Positions 8,680-16,028 of a stretch of DNA of 64,000 nucleotides are shown piece by piece. Made by a program: the position numbers and the translations under genes. The notes beneath the pieces were generated by a model that worked only from the letters and a program-made list of their open reading frames with translations, ran no database searches and was not told the DNA's origin. Source of the DNA: Desulfatitalea alkaliphila (GTDB taxonomy: Bacteria; Desulfobacterota; Desulfobacteria; Desulfobacterales; Desulfosarcinaceae); the NCBI RefSeq assembly GCF_022968795.1, contig NZ_JALJRB010000010.1, forward strand, positions 1-64,000. The letters are read 5' to 3'. Each line of letters begins with the position of its first letter. Within the stretch, counting starts at the first letter, position 1.

Positions 8680-8714
8680 CAAAAAACGGGCTGCCCGAAA
8701 AAGGTGCAACCCGT
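8680..8714 (-). terminator. Intrinsic terminator of tRNA-Pro
   Basis: On the minus strand an 8-bp stem (8713-8706 pairing with 8694-8687; CGGGTTGC with GCAGCCCG, one G-U pair) is followed at once by six T residues (8686-8681). It lies 10 bp after the end of the tRNA gene, as expected for a Rho-independent terminator. Confidence 0.75.
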
Positions 8715-8723
8715 TGATTTCAT

Positions 8724-8800
8724 TGGTCGGGACAGCAGGATTTGAACCTGCGACCCCAGCGTCCCGAACGCTGTGCTCTACCAGACTGAGCCATGTCCCG
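8724..8800 (-). tRNA. tRNA-Pro (anticodon CGG), CCA encoded
   Basis: A complete 77-nt cloverleaf can be drawn. The acceptor stem pairs CGGGACA (8800-8794) with TGTCCCG (8734-8728), and the D-arm is GCTC...GAGC. The anticodon stem CAGCG/CGCTG carries loop TTCGGGA with anticodon CGG, and the T-arm is GCAGG TTCAAAT CCTGC. The discriminator A and CCA end are encoded in the DNA (8727-8724). Confidence 0.95.
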
Positions 8801-8915
8801 TTTAAAGCGCCGTTTTTACGCCATCATCATCCGCTTGTCAATCAAAAATAGAGGCCTCTGCCAGGGCAATCGCATGTTGAAATCATGTTGAATCAAGTGG
8901 AAAGGGTTTGCGGGC

Positions 8916-8963
8916 AGTTTTAAGTTTTAAGTGTTAAGTTTTAAGTTAATGAATTCTGTCGTT
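8916..8963 (-). repeat. Dispersed composite repeat, copy 5 (AT tract, reversed)
   Basis: The tract AGTTTTAAGTTTTAAGTG followed by TTAAGTTTTAAGTTAATGAA and TTCTGTC is the reverse complement of the AT-rich arm and its GAATTC neighbour. It lies in the spacer between tRNA-Pro and purA, on the far side of the purA 3' hairpin. Confidence 0.65.
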
Positions 8964-8996
8964 TAGATGTGTGTGTAAGGGGAAGTCGTGTGTTTC

Positions 8997-9034
8997 GGGG
9001 GTGGCACTGGCGACCAGTTGCCGGTGCCACCCCC
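8997..9034. terminator. Large GC-rich hairpin downstream of purA
   Basis: A 15-bp stem (GGGGGTGGCACTGGC, 8997-9011, with GCCGGTGCCACCCCC, 9020-9034; one G-T pair) encloses an 8-nt loop. It starts 38 bp after the purA stop codon (9072) in the direction of purA transcription. No run of T follows, so it is either a Rho-assisted or imperfect terminator, or a 3'-end stabilising hairpin. Confidence 0.5.
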
Positions 9035-9071
9035 GGTCCAGAGGCGGGGATGAAACCACGACGAAAGTTCG

Positions 9072-10364
<1,293 letters not shown>

Positions 10365-10554
10365 TTACTCCTTTTACCTTGCCGCGCTGCGCGCTAAGCG
10401 AAATCGGTCAAACGGTTGGTTCCTGCTCCGCTGCGAAGCGGCCGTCGGGCACACGGGGCGCCGCGACCACGAACATTAAAGTATTACATTAAAAAGACTG
10501 TCCAATGCACCATTATTAAATCGTAAACGAATCAGATAGAAAACACGACCGGCA

Positions 10555-11148
10555 TCATTCAAACGTGCCGCCAGGCACATCCCCCTCCTGATCCACGGCA
10601 CGGCCCGGCAGGGCCCGGCGCCGGACCTGAAAAAAGGCGCGCATCAACTCCCGGCACGCCTCGAGGCACACACCGCCCGTCACTTGCGGCCGATGGTTCA
10701 GCCGGATGTCCCCCGAAAAGTCATACAAAGAGCCCGCCGCTCCCCATTTGGGATCGGGGGCTCCATAAACCAGCCGGGCCACCCTGGCGTGAACGATGGC
10801 GCCCATGCACATCAGACAGGGCTCGACAGTAGCATATAAGGTGGTTGATAACAAACGATAGTTTCCCACCCGGCGGGCCCCCTCGCGGATCGCCAGCATC
10901 TCGGCATGGGCGCTGGGGTCGCACAGGCCGATGGTGCGATTGCGGGCAGCGGCCAGCAACTCCCCCCGCCCGTCCACCAGCACGGCCCCCACCGGCACCT
11001 CCCCCTCCGCCGCCGCCGCCCGCGCCTCGATCAGCGCCAACCCCATGAAACGGCGATCGGCATCCGCTGCCGTTTCCGCCCGCTCGTCCCGCTCTACCAA
11101 TGGCCCCGCCCCACCCTGACGAATTTCACAAAATCTCCAACAAACCAT
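10555..11148 (-). CDS. tadA: tRNA adenosine(34) deaminase
   Basis: The protein has the zinc-dependent cytidine-deaminase fold motifs of TadA: 'AEGEVPVGAVLVDGRGE', 'DPSAHAEMLAIREGARR' (HAE, catalytic glutamate) and 'TLYATVEPCLMCMGAIVHAR' (PCxxC zinc ligands). It deaminates the wobble adenosine of tRNA-Arg(ACG) to inosine. The conserved domain begins near the ATG that encodes 'MGLALIEARAAA', so the ATG at 11148 may be upstream of the true start. Strikingly, its only expected tRNA substrate is the divergent neighbouring gene (11204-11280), and the -35 box of that tRNA overlaps the proposed tadA start. Confidence 0.93.
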   Translation of the reverse strand: MVCWRFCEIRQGGAGPLVERDERAETAADADRRFMGLALIEARAAAAEGEVPVGAVLVDGRGELLAAARNRTIGLCDPSAHAEMLAIREGARRVGNYRLLSTTLYATVEPCLMCMGAIVHARVARLVYGAPDPKWGAAGSLYDFSGDIRLNHRPQVTGGVCLEACRELMRAFFQVRRRALPGRAVDQEGDVPGGTFE

Positions 11149-11176
11149 TGACAACCCGCCGACTATAGCTTAAACA
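11148..11176 (+). promoter_or_regulatory. Predicted promoter of tRNA-Arg
   Basis: A perfect TTGACA -35 box (11148-11153) is followed 17 bp later by TAAACA (11171-11176), 28 bp before the tRNA. The -10 match is poor and TATAGC at 11164 is an alternative, so only the -35 element is certain. Confidence 0.45.
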
Positions 11177-11203
11177 ATGCCCCGGTTTCAATCGCTTTCA
11201 TCC

Positions 11204-11280
11204 GCGCCCGTAGCTCAGCTGGATAGAGTGCCGGACTACGAATCCGTAGGTCGCAAGTTCGAATCTTGCCGGGCGCGCCA
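11204..11280 (+). tRNA. tRNA-Arg (anticodon ACG), CCA encoded; integration site
   Basis: A complete 77-nt cloverleaf: acceptor GCGCCCG with CGGGCGC, D-arm GCTC AGCTGGATA GAGT, anticodon stem CGGA/TCCG with loop CTACGAA (anticodon ACG), T-arm GCAAG TTCGAAT CTTGC, discriminator G and encoded CCA. Its adenosine 34 should be converted to inosine by TadA, encoded next door. The last 53 bp (11228-11280) are repeated perfectly at 20787-20839, showing that a mobile element integrated here and restored the gene with its own copy of the 3' part. Confidence 0.96.
11228..11280 (+). other. attL: 53-bp integration core, left copy
   Basis: The 53 bases from GTGCCGGACTACGAATCCG to the encoded CCA end are identical to 20787-20839. 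The bases just outside differ on both sides (A versus T before; ATAAAAACA versus TAAAAATCA after), which fixes the limits of identity. The repeat covers the anticodon loop and T-arm. Confidence 0.95.
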
Positions 11281-11290
11281 ATAAAAACAA

Positions 11291-11323
11291 GGGGTTACGC
11301 TAAAAACGTAACCCTCTTTTTTT
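11291..11323 (+). terminator. Terminator after tRNA-Arg (brought by the element)
   Basis: The 8-bp stem GGGTTACG / CGTAACCC (11292-11299 and 11307-11314) with an AT-rich loop is followed by TCTTTTTTT. A related but different terminator lies just after the right att copy, so the element has replaced the tRNA's terminator with its own. Confidence 0.85.
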
Positions 11324-11789
11324 GGAAAAATCGCCCGTGTAAGCGGTGGTGTAAGCATATCCGGTCAATGCCCTGGTAGTGCCCCCTCTTATTATATAAG
11401 GAGCGGCCCCCATGGCACCCACCAGGGCCCCCCACGGCCTTGCCCGTACTGGTCCCGGCATGCTTGGCGGCCTTGGTGCGGGTTTCACGTTCTCGCTCTC
11501 TGGCCTTGCGGTGGTCTTCGCAATCAGGGCATTGCTTTAGATTTACAGGGTAAACGCATCCGCAGTCGCAATGGTAATATCGAGGGGGCGCTGGACTTTC
11601 CGTCAAATTTGACGGAATGTTGTTTTTAAGGTCGGTTCGCTCTCCCTGCCGATTTTTCGCTTCAGCCTCATACAGCGCCTCGGCGGAAACGCCGGTTTGC
11701 GATGCTATTTTTTCGGCGGTGTCGGTGGAGGGTTCAATCAATTGCTCATTGTGAGCATTTGATTTTTCGCTTTTCCTGTCGCCCCCCAT
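11295..11789 (-). CDS. Hypothetical protein, probably a truncated HTH/zinc-motif remnant
   Basis: From the ATG at 11789 the product has about 164 residues. The early part ('GGDRKSEKSNAHNEQLIEPS' then 'TDTAEKIASQTGVSAEALYE') resembles the helix-turn-helix linker region of ParB-like phage and plasmid regulators. It is followed by a small cysteine cluster 'HCDCGCVYPVNLKQCPDC' and a glycine-rich tail that runs into the tRNA terminator. In-frame coding sequence extends upstream only through the terminator at 11845-11873, so the gene has probably lost its 5' part. It is the last gene before the left end. Confidence 0.4.
   Translation of the reverse strand: MGGDRKSEKSNAHNEQLIEPSTDTAEKIASQTGVSAEALYEAEAKNRQGERTDLKNNIPSNLTESPAPPRYYHCDCGCVYPVNLKQCPDCEDHRKARERERETRTKAAKHAGTSTGKAVGGPGGCHGGRSLYNKRGHYQGIDRICLHHRLHGRFFQKKRVTFLA
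11337..11356 (+). promoter_or_regulatory. Paired GTGTAAGC repeats, candidate integrase arm sites (left)
   Basis: GTGTAAGC occurs at 11337-11344 and again at 11349-11356, a 12-bp period. The same octamer recurs near the right end (20510-20526 and 20618-20636). Tyrosine integrases of this type use paired arm sites on both sides of the core, so these are good candidates. Confidence 0.5.
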
Positions 11790-11828
11790 ACCCTTCTTCG
11801 CCCGCTCATAAATCCGGCCACGGATGGT

Positions 11829-11844
11829 GTCTGCAATTGCAGAC
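11829..11844. promoter_or_regulatory. Perfect 16-bp palindrome GTCTGCAATTGCAGAC
   Basis: The palindrome directly adjoins the T-run of the terminator at 11845-11873. It could be a dimeric repressor site for the terminal gene. No second copy was seen in the element. Confidence 0.4.
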
Positions 11845-11873
11845 AAAAAAAGGGCCACCCCGAAGGGCGGCCC
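11845..11873 (-). terminator. Strong intrinsic terminator with UUCG tetraloop
   Basis: On the minus strand a 9-bp stem (GGGCCGCCC with GGGTGGCCC, one G-U pair) closes a TTCG tetraloop and is followed at once by seven T residues. It lies 22 bp after the stop of the gene ending at 11895 and probably ends the element's main transcript. Confidence 0.9.
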
Positions 11874-11894
11874 CGATGGTGCGGTTGTGGTCGG

Positions 11895-12299
11895 CTACCA
11901 ATCGCCGTTGGCGGCCCTCTTGGCTTTCCATTCCAGAAAGTCCACCACATTGGCCGGGCGTGATTTGTGCAGCCCACATGCAATCAGGCCCTGAATCAGG
12001 ATGCGGTTCGCATACAGGGTTTTTCTGGCTTGGGACAGCTGGGTCTGAAACCCCTTGATGCCGCCCTCGGTCAACGGCTCCCCCGTCCTCTTGTGAACAG
12101 GATTGCGCAGCCGCTGCTTTGCCTCTGTTAAGACGCACGCATGTATACGCTGGCGTCTAAGCGCCTCGGAAAACACCCTCTCGTCCCCTGCGACCGCCCG
12201 GTCAAAATCCCTGACCATAAAAAGGCCGTGAAAATGCTTAACCCCCAGCACCCGCCCCGACACTTTATCTCTCCAGAAAATGATTTTGTCCCTGTCCAT
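11895..12299 (-). CDS. Hypothetical protein of the integrated element
   Basis: A 134-residue basic protein starting 'MDRDKIIFWRDKVSGRVLGV'. No known domain is apparent. It has many arginine and lysine residues and predicted helices around residues 30-110, so nucleic-acid binding is possible. The start is preceded by a GGGGGTGG sequence. It is separated from the gene upstream by a long hairpin (12324-12389) and followed by a strong terminator, so it may have its own promoter. Confidence 0.55.
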   Translation of the reverse strand: MDRDKIIFWRDKVSGRVLGVKHFHGLFMVRDFDRAVAGDERVFSEALRRQRIHACVLTEAKQRLRNPVHKRTGEPLTEGGIKGFQTQLSQARKTLYANRILIQGLIACGLHKSRPANVVDFLEWKAKRAANGDW

Positions 12300-12323
12300 G
12301 TGACCACCCCCATAAAAACGAAA

Positions 12324-12400
12324 CGCGTCTGGATGTCCTACGGCTTATGACGGCCGCCGGGCCCTTGCGGGTTCCCGCATCCAGACGCGCTTGGTTTTTT
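12324..12400. terminator. Long inverted repeat, likely bidirectional terminator
   Basis: A perfect 12-bp inverted repeat (CGCGTCTGGATG at 12324-12335, CATCCAGACGCG at 12378-12389) encloses a 42-nt interior that contains a second hairpin, GCGGG TT CCCGC. Reading the minus strand, it is followed by TTTCGTTTTTA; on the plus strand TTTTTT follows after 4 bp. It lies between two minus-strand genes. Confidence 0.6.
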
Positions 12401-12507
12401 GGAAAGTCGGCATTGCGTAGTTCCCACGGTCATAATTTTTAGGATATTGTGACCATGCCACGGCCCCAACGCCCCGTCAAGCGAAAATCAACACACCAGG
12501 GGCGCAC

Positions 12508-12798
12508 CTACTCGACGAACGCCCCTTGGCCTATGCCTTGGTATGGGTTAAATTCACGCCATGGCCGGGGCCCACGCATGGCGCGCCGGATGGCATTAGG
12601 GTGGCGGCCCAGGACAAGCGCCAGCAGGGATAGCACCCCATGCAGCTCGTCAAGGGTCAGGGATGGTTCGGCGAGACGATAGCGGTCACAATCGACACAA
12701 CAGAAAAGGCAATCGGCATGGGCGGCAGCGGTCAAACAGGAATAGTAGTGGGCGCAATCGGGAAGGCGGGGTGGCAATGGTTCGTTGGGCAACAGCAT
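12508..12798 (-). CDS. Small cysteine-rich protein of the integrated element
   Basis: The ATG at 12798 is preceded by AAGGGGTG, giving a 96-residue protein. The first half holds many cysteines ('DCAHYYSCLTAAAHADC' followed by LFCCVDCDRY), which probably bind zinc. The second half is helical ('LTLDELHGVLSLLALVLGRH') and then basic. No family is recognised. It follows the capsid gene by about 150 bp. Confidence 0.5.
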   Translation of the reverse strand: MLLPNEPLPPRLPDCAHYYSCLTAAAHADCLFCCVDCDRYRLAEPSLTLDELHGVLSLLALVLGRHPNAIRRAMRGPRPWREFNPYQGIGQGAFVE

Positions 12799-12918
12799 CG
12801 GCACCCCTTTTGAGGAAGGAGCGGCCGCCCCACCCGAAGGTAAGGGCGGCCCCAAATGAAAACGTACCCAGTGCGCCCGTTATTCGGCAACTGCCCAGGA
12901 CACGGTACGCTGGTCCTG

Positions 12919-12937
12919 TCGCGGGACCGTCCCGCGA
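12919..12937. terminator. Hairpin 3' of the capsid gene
   Basis: TCGCGGGA and TCCCGCGA pair perfectly over 8 bp around a 3-nt loop, starting 10 bp after the capsid stop codon. There is no following T-run, so it is more likely an RNA 3'-end stabiliser or processing signal than a true terminator. Confidence 0.4.
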
Positions 12938-12946
12938 AACTGTATG

Positions 12947-14224
12947 CTAAGCGCTGCGGCTACCCGCCAAGCACACAAAATGACCAACATCGTTGGAGCC
13001 CTTGAACGGACTGATCGGCGCCGACAGCACCGGCTGACCATCAATCCGCATCACGAACCGGAAAACCGATTCATCGTAAACGAACCGAACGTGGATGCTC
13101 ATTGCAGCATCAATGCCGCCCTTCTCGGCCAGGATGTAGCCGTTGGAGAAGTCGCCGAGGATGATGTCGCCGGCGGTGTCGGGTGCCTGGCATTGCTCGA
13201 TGGGAATCACCGGGCGGCCGAAGATCGTGCCATAGGGGGCTTGAGACAGCCCCTGCGCGGGCATATACAAGGGCGCCACGCCGCCGGATGAACCTTCCAG
13301 GGTCAACAAATACAACTGCGGGAGTAATTCTTGATTTATCAGCCAAACAGCACTTTTTTGTGAAGCGGGAAGTAGGCGCGCCCACATTTTGACTATATTT
13401 TCAGGAACAAGGGTGCCGGCCGCTTGGCTTTCAGCGGCTTGGGTAACCAGACCGCCGCTGTTCAAGATGCCCAGCGGCTGGGTGGCACCGGTGCCGTTGA
13501 TGATGGCATCGTCCAGAGCAAAGGCCAGCTCATCGCGGGCCATGCGGCCGATGGCTTCGGTAAGCACGGTGCTGTCCTGCAACAGCTCGTCGGTGGCGTA
13601 AATCAGCACGGCCGACTTTTTCAACTCCAAGTCGATCTGGCGGAATTTGGGTTTGCTGGCGGTCTTCTCTTCGGCTTCACCAACCCAATAACTTCGCACG
13701 CCACCCCAACGGCTGCCGGTGGCACGGGACGTTTCGTCAAGGCCTGGAATCTTGATTCCATTGCTGTTGCCGCTGATTTGGATACGCCTGCACAATTTGG
13801 CAACTTGGCCGCTTTCGTAAACGTTTTGCAGCAGTTCGGCCGCGAATTGCTTCTCAATCAAAAACCCGCCATCGGAGGGCACGGTTTCGTTCAGACCAGA
13901 AGCAGAGTTGACCACCTGATGCAAGCGATTGTCCACGGGGCCGCCAGGGATACCGGCATCGCGGATGGCACGGAGCTGTTCGCCAAAAGAGTTGAACAGG
14001 GTGCGGTCGGTAGTACGGCCGCCGCCGAGTTGGACGGTCAACGCCCGCTGGGGCATGTGGTCCAGTTCGTTTTGCAGCTTCGCAATCGCTTCGTTGTACT
14101 CGGCCATCAAGGCCTGTTCAGGCTTGGTGAGTTGGCGACCATCGGCGGCCGCACGTTTACGCAGGGTTTCGACTTTGCTTTCGACAAATTCAATGTCGGA
14201 TTGTACTCCGTTTGCTGTCCTCAT
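12947..14224 (-). CDS. Phage major capsid protein, HK97 fold
   Basis: The 425-residue protein has the layout of HK97-type capsid proteins. Residues 1-60 form a helical coiled-coil scaffold ('SDIEFVESKVETLRKRAAAD' and following). Then come 'TVPSDGGFLIEKQFAAELLQ', the long spine helix region 'IGRMARDELAFALDDAIING', the family signature 'GTGATQPLGILNSGG', and a late 'GTIFGRPVIPIEQC' with 'DIILGDFSNGYILAEKGG'. In phages it assembles into the icosahedral shell, and its N-terminal scaffold is usually cut off by a protease encoded upstream. No protease or portal gene accompanies it here. Start is supported by AAAGGATAATCTACC. Upstream lies an array of structured GGA hairpins. Confidence 0.93.
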   Translation of the reverse strand: MRTANGVQSDIEFVESKVETLRKRAAADGRQLTKPEQALMAEYNEAIAKLQNELDHMPQRALTVQLGGGRTTDRTLFNSFGEQLRAIRDAGIPGGPVDNRLHQVVNSASGLNETVPSDGGFLIEKQFAAELLQNVYESGQVAKLCRRIQISGNSNGIKIPGLDETSRATGSRWGGVRSYWVGEAEEKTASKPKFRQIDLELKKSAVLIYATDELLQDSTVLTEAIGRMARDELAFALDDAIINGTGATQPLGILNSGGLVTQAAESQAAGTLVPENIVKMWARLLPASQKSAVWLINQELLPQLYLLTLEGSSGGVAPLYMPAQGLSQAPYGTIFGRPVIPIEQCQAPDTAGDIILGDFSNGYILAEKGGIDAAMSIHVRFVYDESVFRFVMRIDGQPVLSAPISPFKGSNDVGHFVCLAGSRSA

Positions 14225-14289
14225 GGTAGATTATCCTTTCGAATAGGAAGTGTTTGAATCGTGTGTTTTGCCTACTCCCATCCGAAGGT

Positions 14290-14493
14290 CAACATCCCGT
14301 TGAATTTCGAATCGGTTCCGCTGGAATCCTTGCCAACGTCCCGTATGGGTCCGGTTTCCAACTTCTCCGCGCAACGTCCCGTTGCACATCGCATCTTTAA
14401 GTGGTTGCCTATGGTGCTATACCCTTTCCGCGTCGGTCCTGTCAGCGTCCCGCTGAAGGCTTGTGCAGCGTCCCGCTGCAATAGCCTCGGACC
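14290..14493 (-). ncRNA. Five-hairpin GGA-triloop RNA array upstream of the capsid gene
   Basis: On the minus strand five short hairpins each expose GGA in the loop: 14480-14464 (TGCAGCG-GGA-CGCTGCA), 14456-14442 (TCAGCG-GGA-CGCTGA), 14385-14371 (GCAACG-GGA-CGTTGC), 14348-14333 (CCATACG-GGA-CGTTGG, one bulge) and 14302-14290 (CAACG-GGA-TGTTG). Stem bases differ between copies but pairing is kept. The first two hairpins sit inside a larger fold (GGTCC 14493-14489 with GGACC 14439-14435; AGGCT 14487-14483 with AGCCT 14461-14457). This matches how CsrA/RsmA-type proteins recognise RNA, but identity as a CsrA target or sponge is inference. Whether it is a separate RNA or part of the capsid mRNA leader is open. 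Confidence 0.55.
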
Positions 14494-14497
14494 TATA

Positions 14498-14770
14498 CTA
14501 TTCAAGTATCTCATCGACCACACCCATTGCCGCCGCACATTGCGTCACCGCATCGGCCAAGAGCGCCTTGGTCGCAACAGATATGCATTGCAGCCCCAGC
14601 ACATCGCCGGCGGCCGCCAGTTGAGTGCAGGCCACGCCCAAGTTGAGCAGCACATCGGCATAGCGTTTGCTGATTTCGTGGGCCTTTTGGTCCACTTGCT
14701 CGGCGGTGAGGGATTGTTTTGATTCGGGTGGGCCAAAATTCCATGATGCTTTTCCAAGTGAGTGTGCCAT
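14498..14770 (-). CDS. Small hypothetical protein of the integrated element
   Basis: A 90-residue protein with start supported by AGGAGAATAG. It is helical: 'LTAEQVDQKAHEISKRYADV' followed by 'LLNLGVACTQLAAAGDVLG'. No family is recognised. It lies between the terminase-like cluster and the capsid gene, a position where phages often encode head or decoration proteins, but the sequence itself does not show this. Its stop is immediately followed by the hairpin array. Confidence 0.5.
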   Translation of the reverse strand: MAHSLGKASWNFGPPESKQSLTAEQVDQKAHEISKRYADVLLNLGVACTQLAAAGDVLGLQCISVATKALLADAVTQCAAAMGVVDEILE

Positions 14771-14790
14771 TTTGCTATTCTCCTATAATA

Positions 14791-15246
14791 CTACGTTTGT
14801 GGGTTGAAAGCAATGATTTTATGCTTTTCCTTTTCCTGCAACAGTCCGTGTTTGTGTAGAAAAGCCGCTTGCTTCTCCGGCGTCCACCGTGACCGCCTCT
14901 GCGCCTGCGCAACGGCCTTTTGGTAGTGGTCAGGGTCACTGCCCTGGTCGGCAGGATTCGCCGCGTCTGGGGCGTCCCAGGTCCACCAGGGCAGCGGCCG
15001 CGTGCCGGGGTTTCTGGCGATGAATGCAGCCAGAAATTCGCCGCCGTATTCTTTCCACAGGTTAGACGGATGCCGCGCCTTGGCAGGGTCCAGCAGCGGC
15101 GGGCCTTCTCCGTCGAACAGGCGAAAGTAGTAACAGGCGGTCGGCCAGGGGGAAAAATCCTCATACGGCAGGCGCCGGCCATCGCTGGCCAGGTATCGCT
15201 CCTGCCATGCTTCCAGTGGTGCAATGCTTGCTTTCTTTATCGCCAT
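14791..15246 (-). CDS. Phage-type hypothetical protein next to small terminase
   Basis: Starting at the ATG preceded by GAGGTGA, the 151-residue protein contains 'NPGTRPLPWWTWDAP', a tryptophan-rich motif that is common in uncharacterised proteins lying beside terminase genes of prophages. The first half has a zinc-free, mixed alpha/beta look ('KEYGGEFLAAFIARNPGTRP'), and the tail is helical and basic ('RRSRWTPEKQAAFLHKHGLL'). The gene starts 5 bp after the P27-type small terminase stop, so both should be translated from one mRNA. Function unknown. Confidence 0.6.
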   Translation of the reverse strand: MAIKKASIAPLEAWQERYLASDGRRLPYEDFSPWPTACYYFRLFDGEGPPLLDPAKARHPSNLWKEYGGEFLAAFIARNPGTRPLPWWTWDAPDAANPADQGSDPDHYQKAVAQAQRRSRWTPEKQAAFLHKHGLLQEKEKHKIIAFNPQT

Positions 15247-15251
15247 CTTGT

Positions 15252-15587
15252 TCACCTCGCGAACTGCTTGCCGGGGCCCGGCGGTCGGCCCACGCCGCGC
15301 TTGGGGTCGGGTTCGGGTTGACAGATACCGAGCAAGCGGCACCCGGCGAGAAAACCAGCCCAGGCGTTTTTTGCTATTTCACACGCTGGATGCTTGCGGA
15401 CCAATCCGGCTTCGGTGACGAAGGTCATGCCCGCTTGCTCGATTTGGTCGGTAGCCTTCCAGAACAGGTCGAGGTTTTGACAGGTCGCCATCACAACCCG
15501 CTGCTCGTCGTCTGGGAACTGCCAGGTTTGGTGGAGGGTCTTGAAAAACTGCGTTGTCTCTTTATGCCATTTGGGATTCGGTTTCAT
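15252..15587 (-). CDS. Phage terminase small subunit, P27 family-like
   Basis: The 111-residue protein has the length and pattern of P27-type small terminases: 'TLHQTWQFPDDEQRVVMATC', a central helix 'FWKATDQIEQAGMTFVTEAG', then 'RKHPACEIAKNAWAGFLAGC' and a proline/arginine-rich tail ('RGVGRPPGPGKQFAR'). Small terminases recognise the packaging site and hand DNA to the large ATPase subunit. The large subunit would normally follow but is absent here, so packaging would need a helper phage motor. Start preceded by GAGGAAAGC. Confidence 0.7.
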   Translation of the reverse strand: MKPNPKWHKETTQFFKTLHQTWQFPDDEQRVVMATCQNLDLFWKATDQIEQAGMTFVTEAGLVRKHPACEIAKNAWAGFLAGCRLLGICQPEPDPKRGVGRPPGPGKQFAR

Positions 15588-15654
15588 GCTTTCCTCAAAA
15601 CAATTGTTTCGAATTATTTTCTAAAAATTGAGAGTCATGGGGCGGTTTCGGCGA

Positions 15655-15777
15655 CTAAGGGTTGTGAAGATTGAAACCGGCATACCCCCCAATTTTAATT
15701 CGCGTTATTGCGTGCGGGGGGCCAGGTCCGGTTGCAGTCCTGGCGGCCCATACGATATGGGTGGCCCCGGTGGTCAT
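15655..15777 (-). CDS. Possible 40-residue small protein
   Basis: A short frame begins at an ATG that overlaps the stop of the preceding gene as TGATG and ends with TAG at 15655. The predicted peptide starts 'MTTGATHIVWAARTATGPG'. The tight overlap is the main evidence. No family or domain is visible and chance cannot be ruled out. Confidence 0.25.
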   Translation of the reverse strand: MTTGATHIVWAARTATGPGPPHAITRIKIGGYAGFNLHNP

Positions 15778-16028
15778 CAGCACACCTCCCACACATCAGC
15801 CTTGGTAAACGTCAGCTTGTCTCCGCGCCGCAGACCATCACACGGGGTGTCTTCGATTTCGGCGACGAACACCTTCTCCTGTCGCCGATGCTCGGCGACG
15901 CGGCACCAGATGGCTGAACCGGTGCGGGCGTAGAGTTTGACAATCGAACCGGGACGAAGCCCATGCAGCTCATGCGGCTGAGGTCGAAGGTCCGGCGGCC
16001 ACATTGAATCGGGTTGTGATAACTCCAT
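15777..16028 (-). CDS. Small hypothetical protein coupled to the DnaC-like gene
   Basis: The ATG at 16028 overlaps the stop of the DnaC-like gene as TAATG, which fixes this start over longer alternatives. The 83-residue product has a beta-rich core ('GSIVKLYARTGSAIWCRVAE' followed by 'VFVAEIEDTPCDGLRRGDKL'), suggesting a small beta-barrel. A similar layout is found in uncharacterised phage proteins beside replication genes, but no name can be given. Confidence 0.55.
   Translation of the reverse strand: MELSQPDSMWPPDLRPQPHELHGLRPGSIVKLYARTGSAIWCRVAEHRRQEKVFVAEIEDTPCDGLRRGDKLTFTKADVWEVC

Noticed and set aside
14272-14538. 88-codon minus-strand frame over the hairpin array
   Set aside because: It overlaps the upstream gene's end, and its sequence is explained by the hairpins. 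Variation between hairpins keeps base pairing rather than protein sequence.
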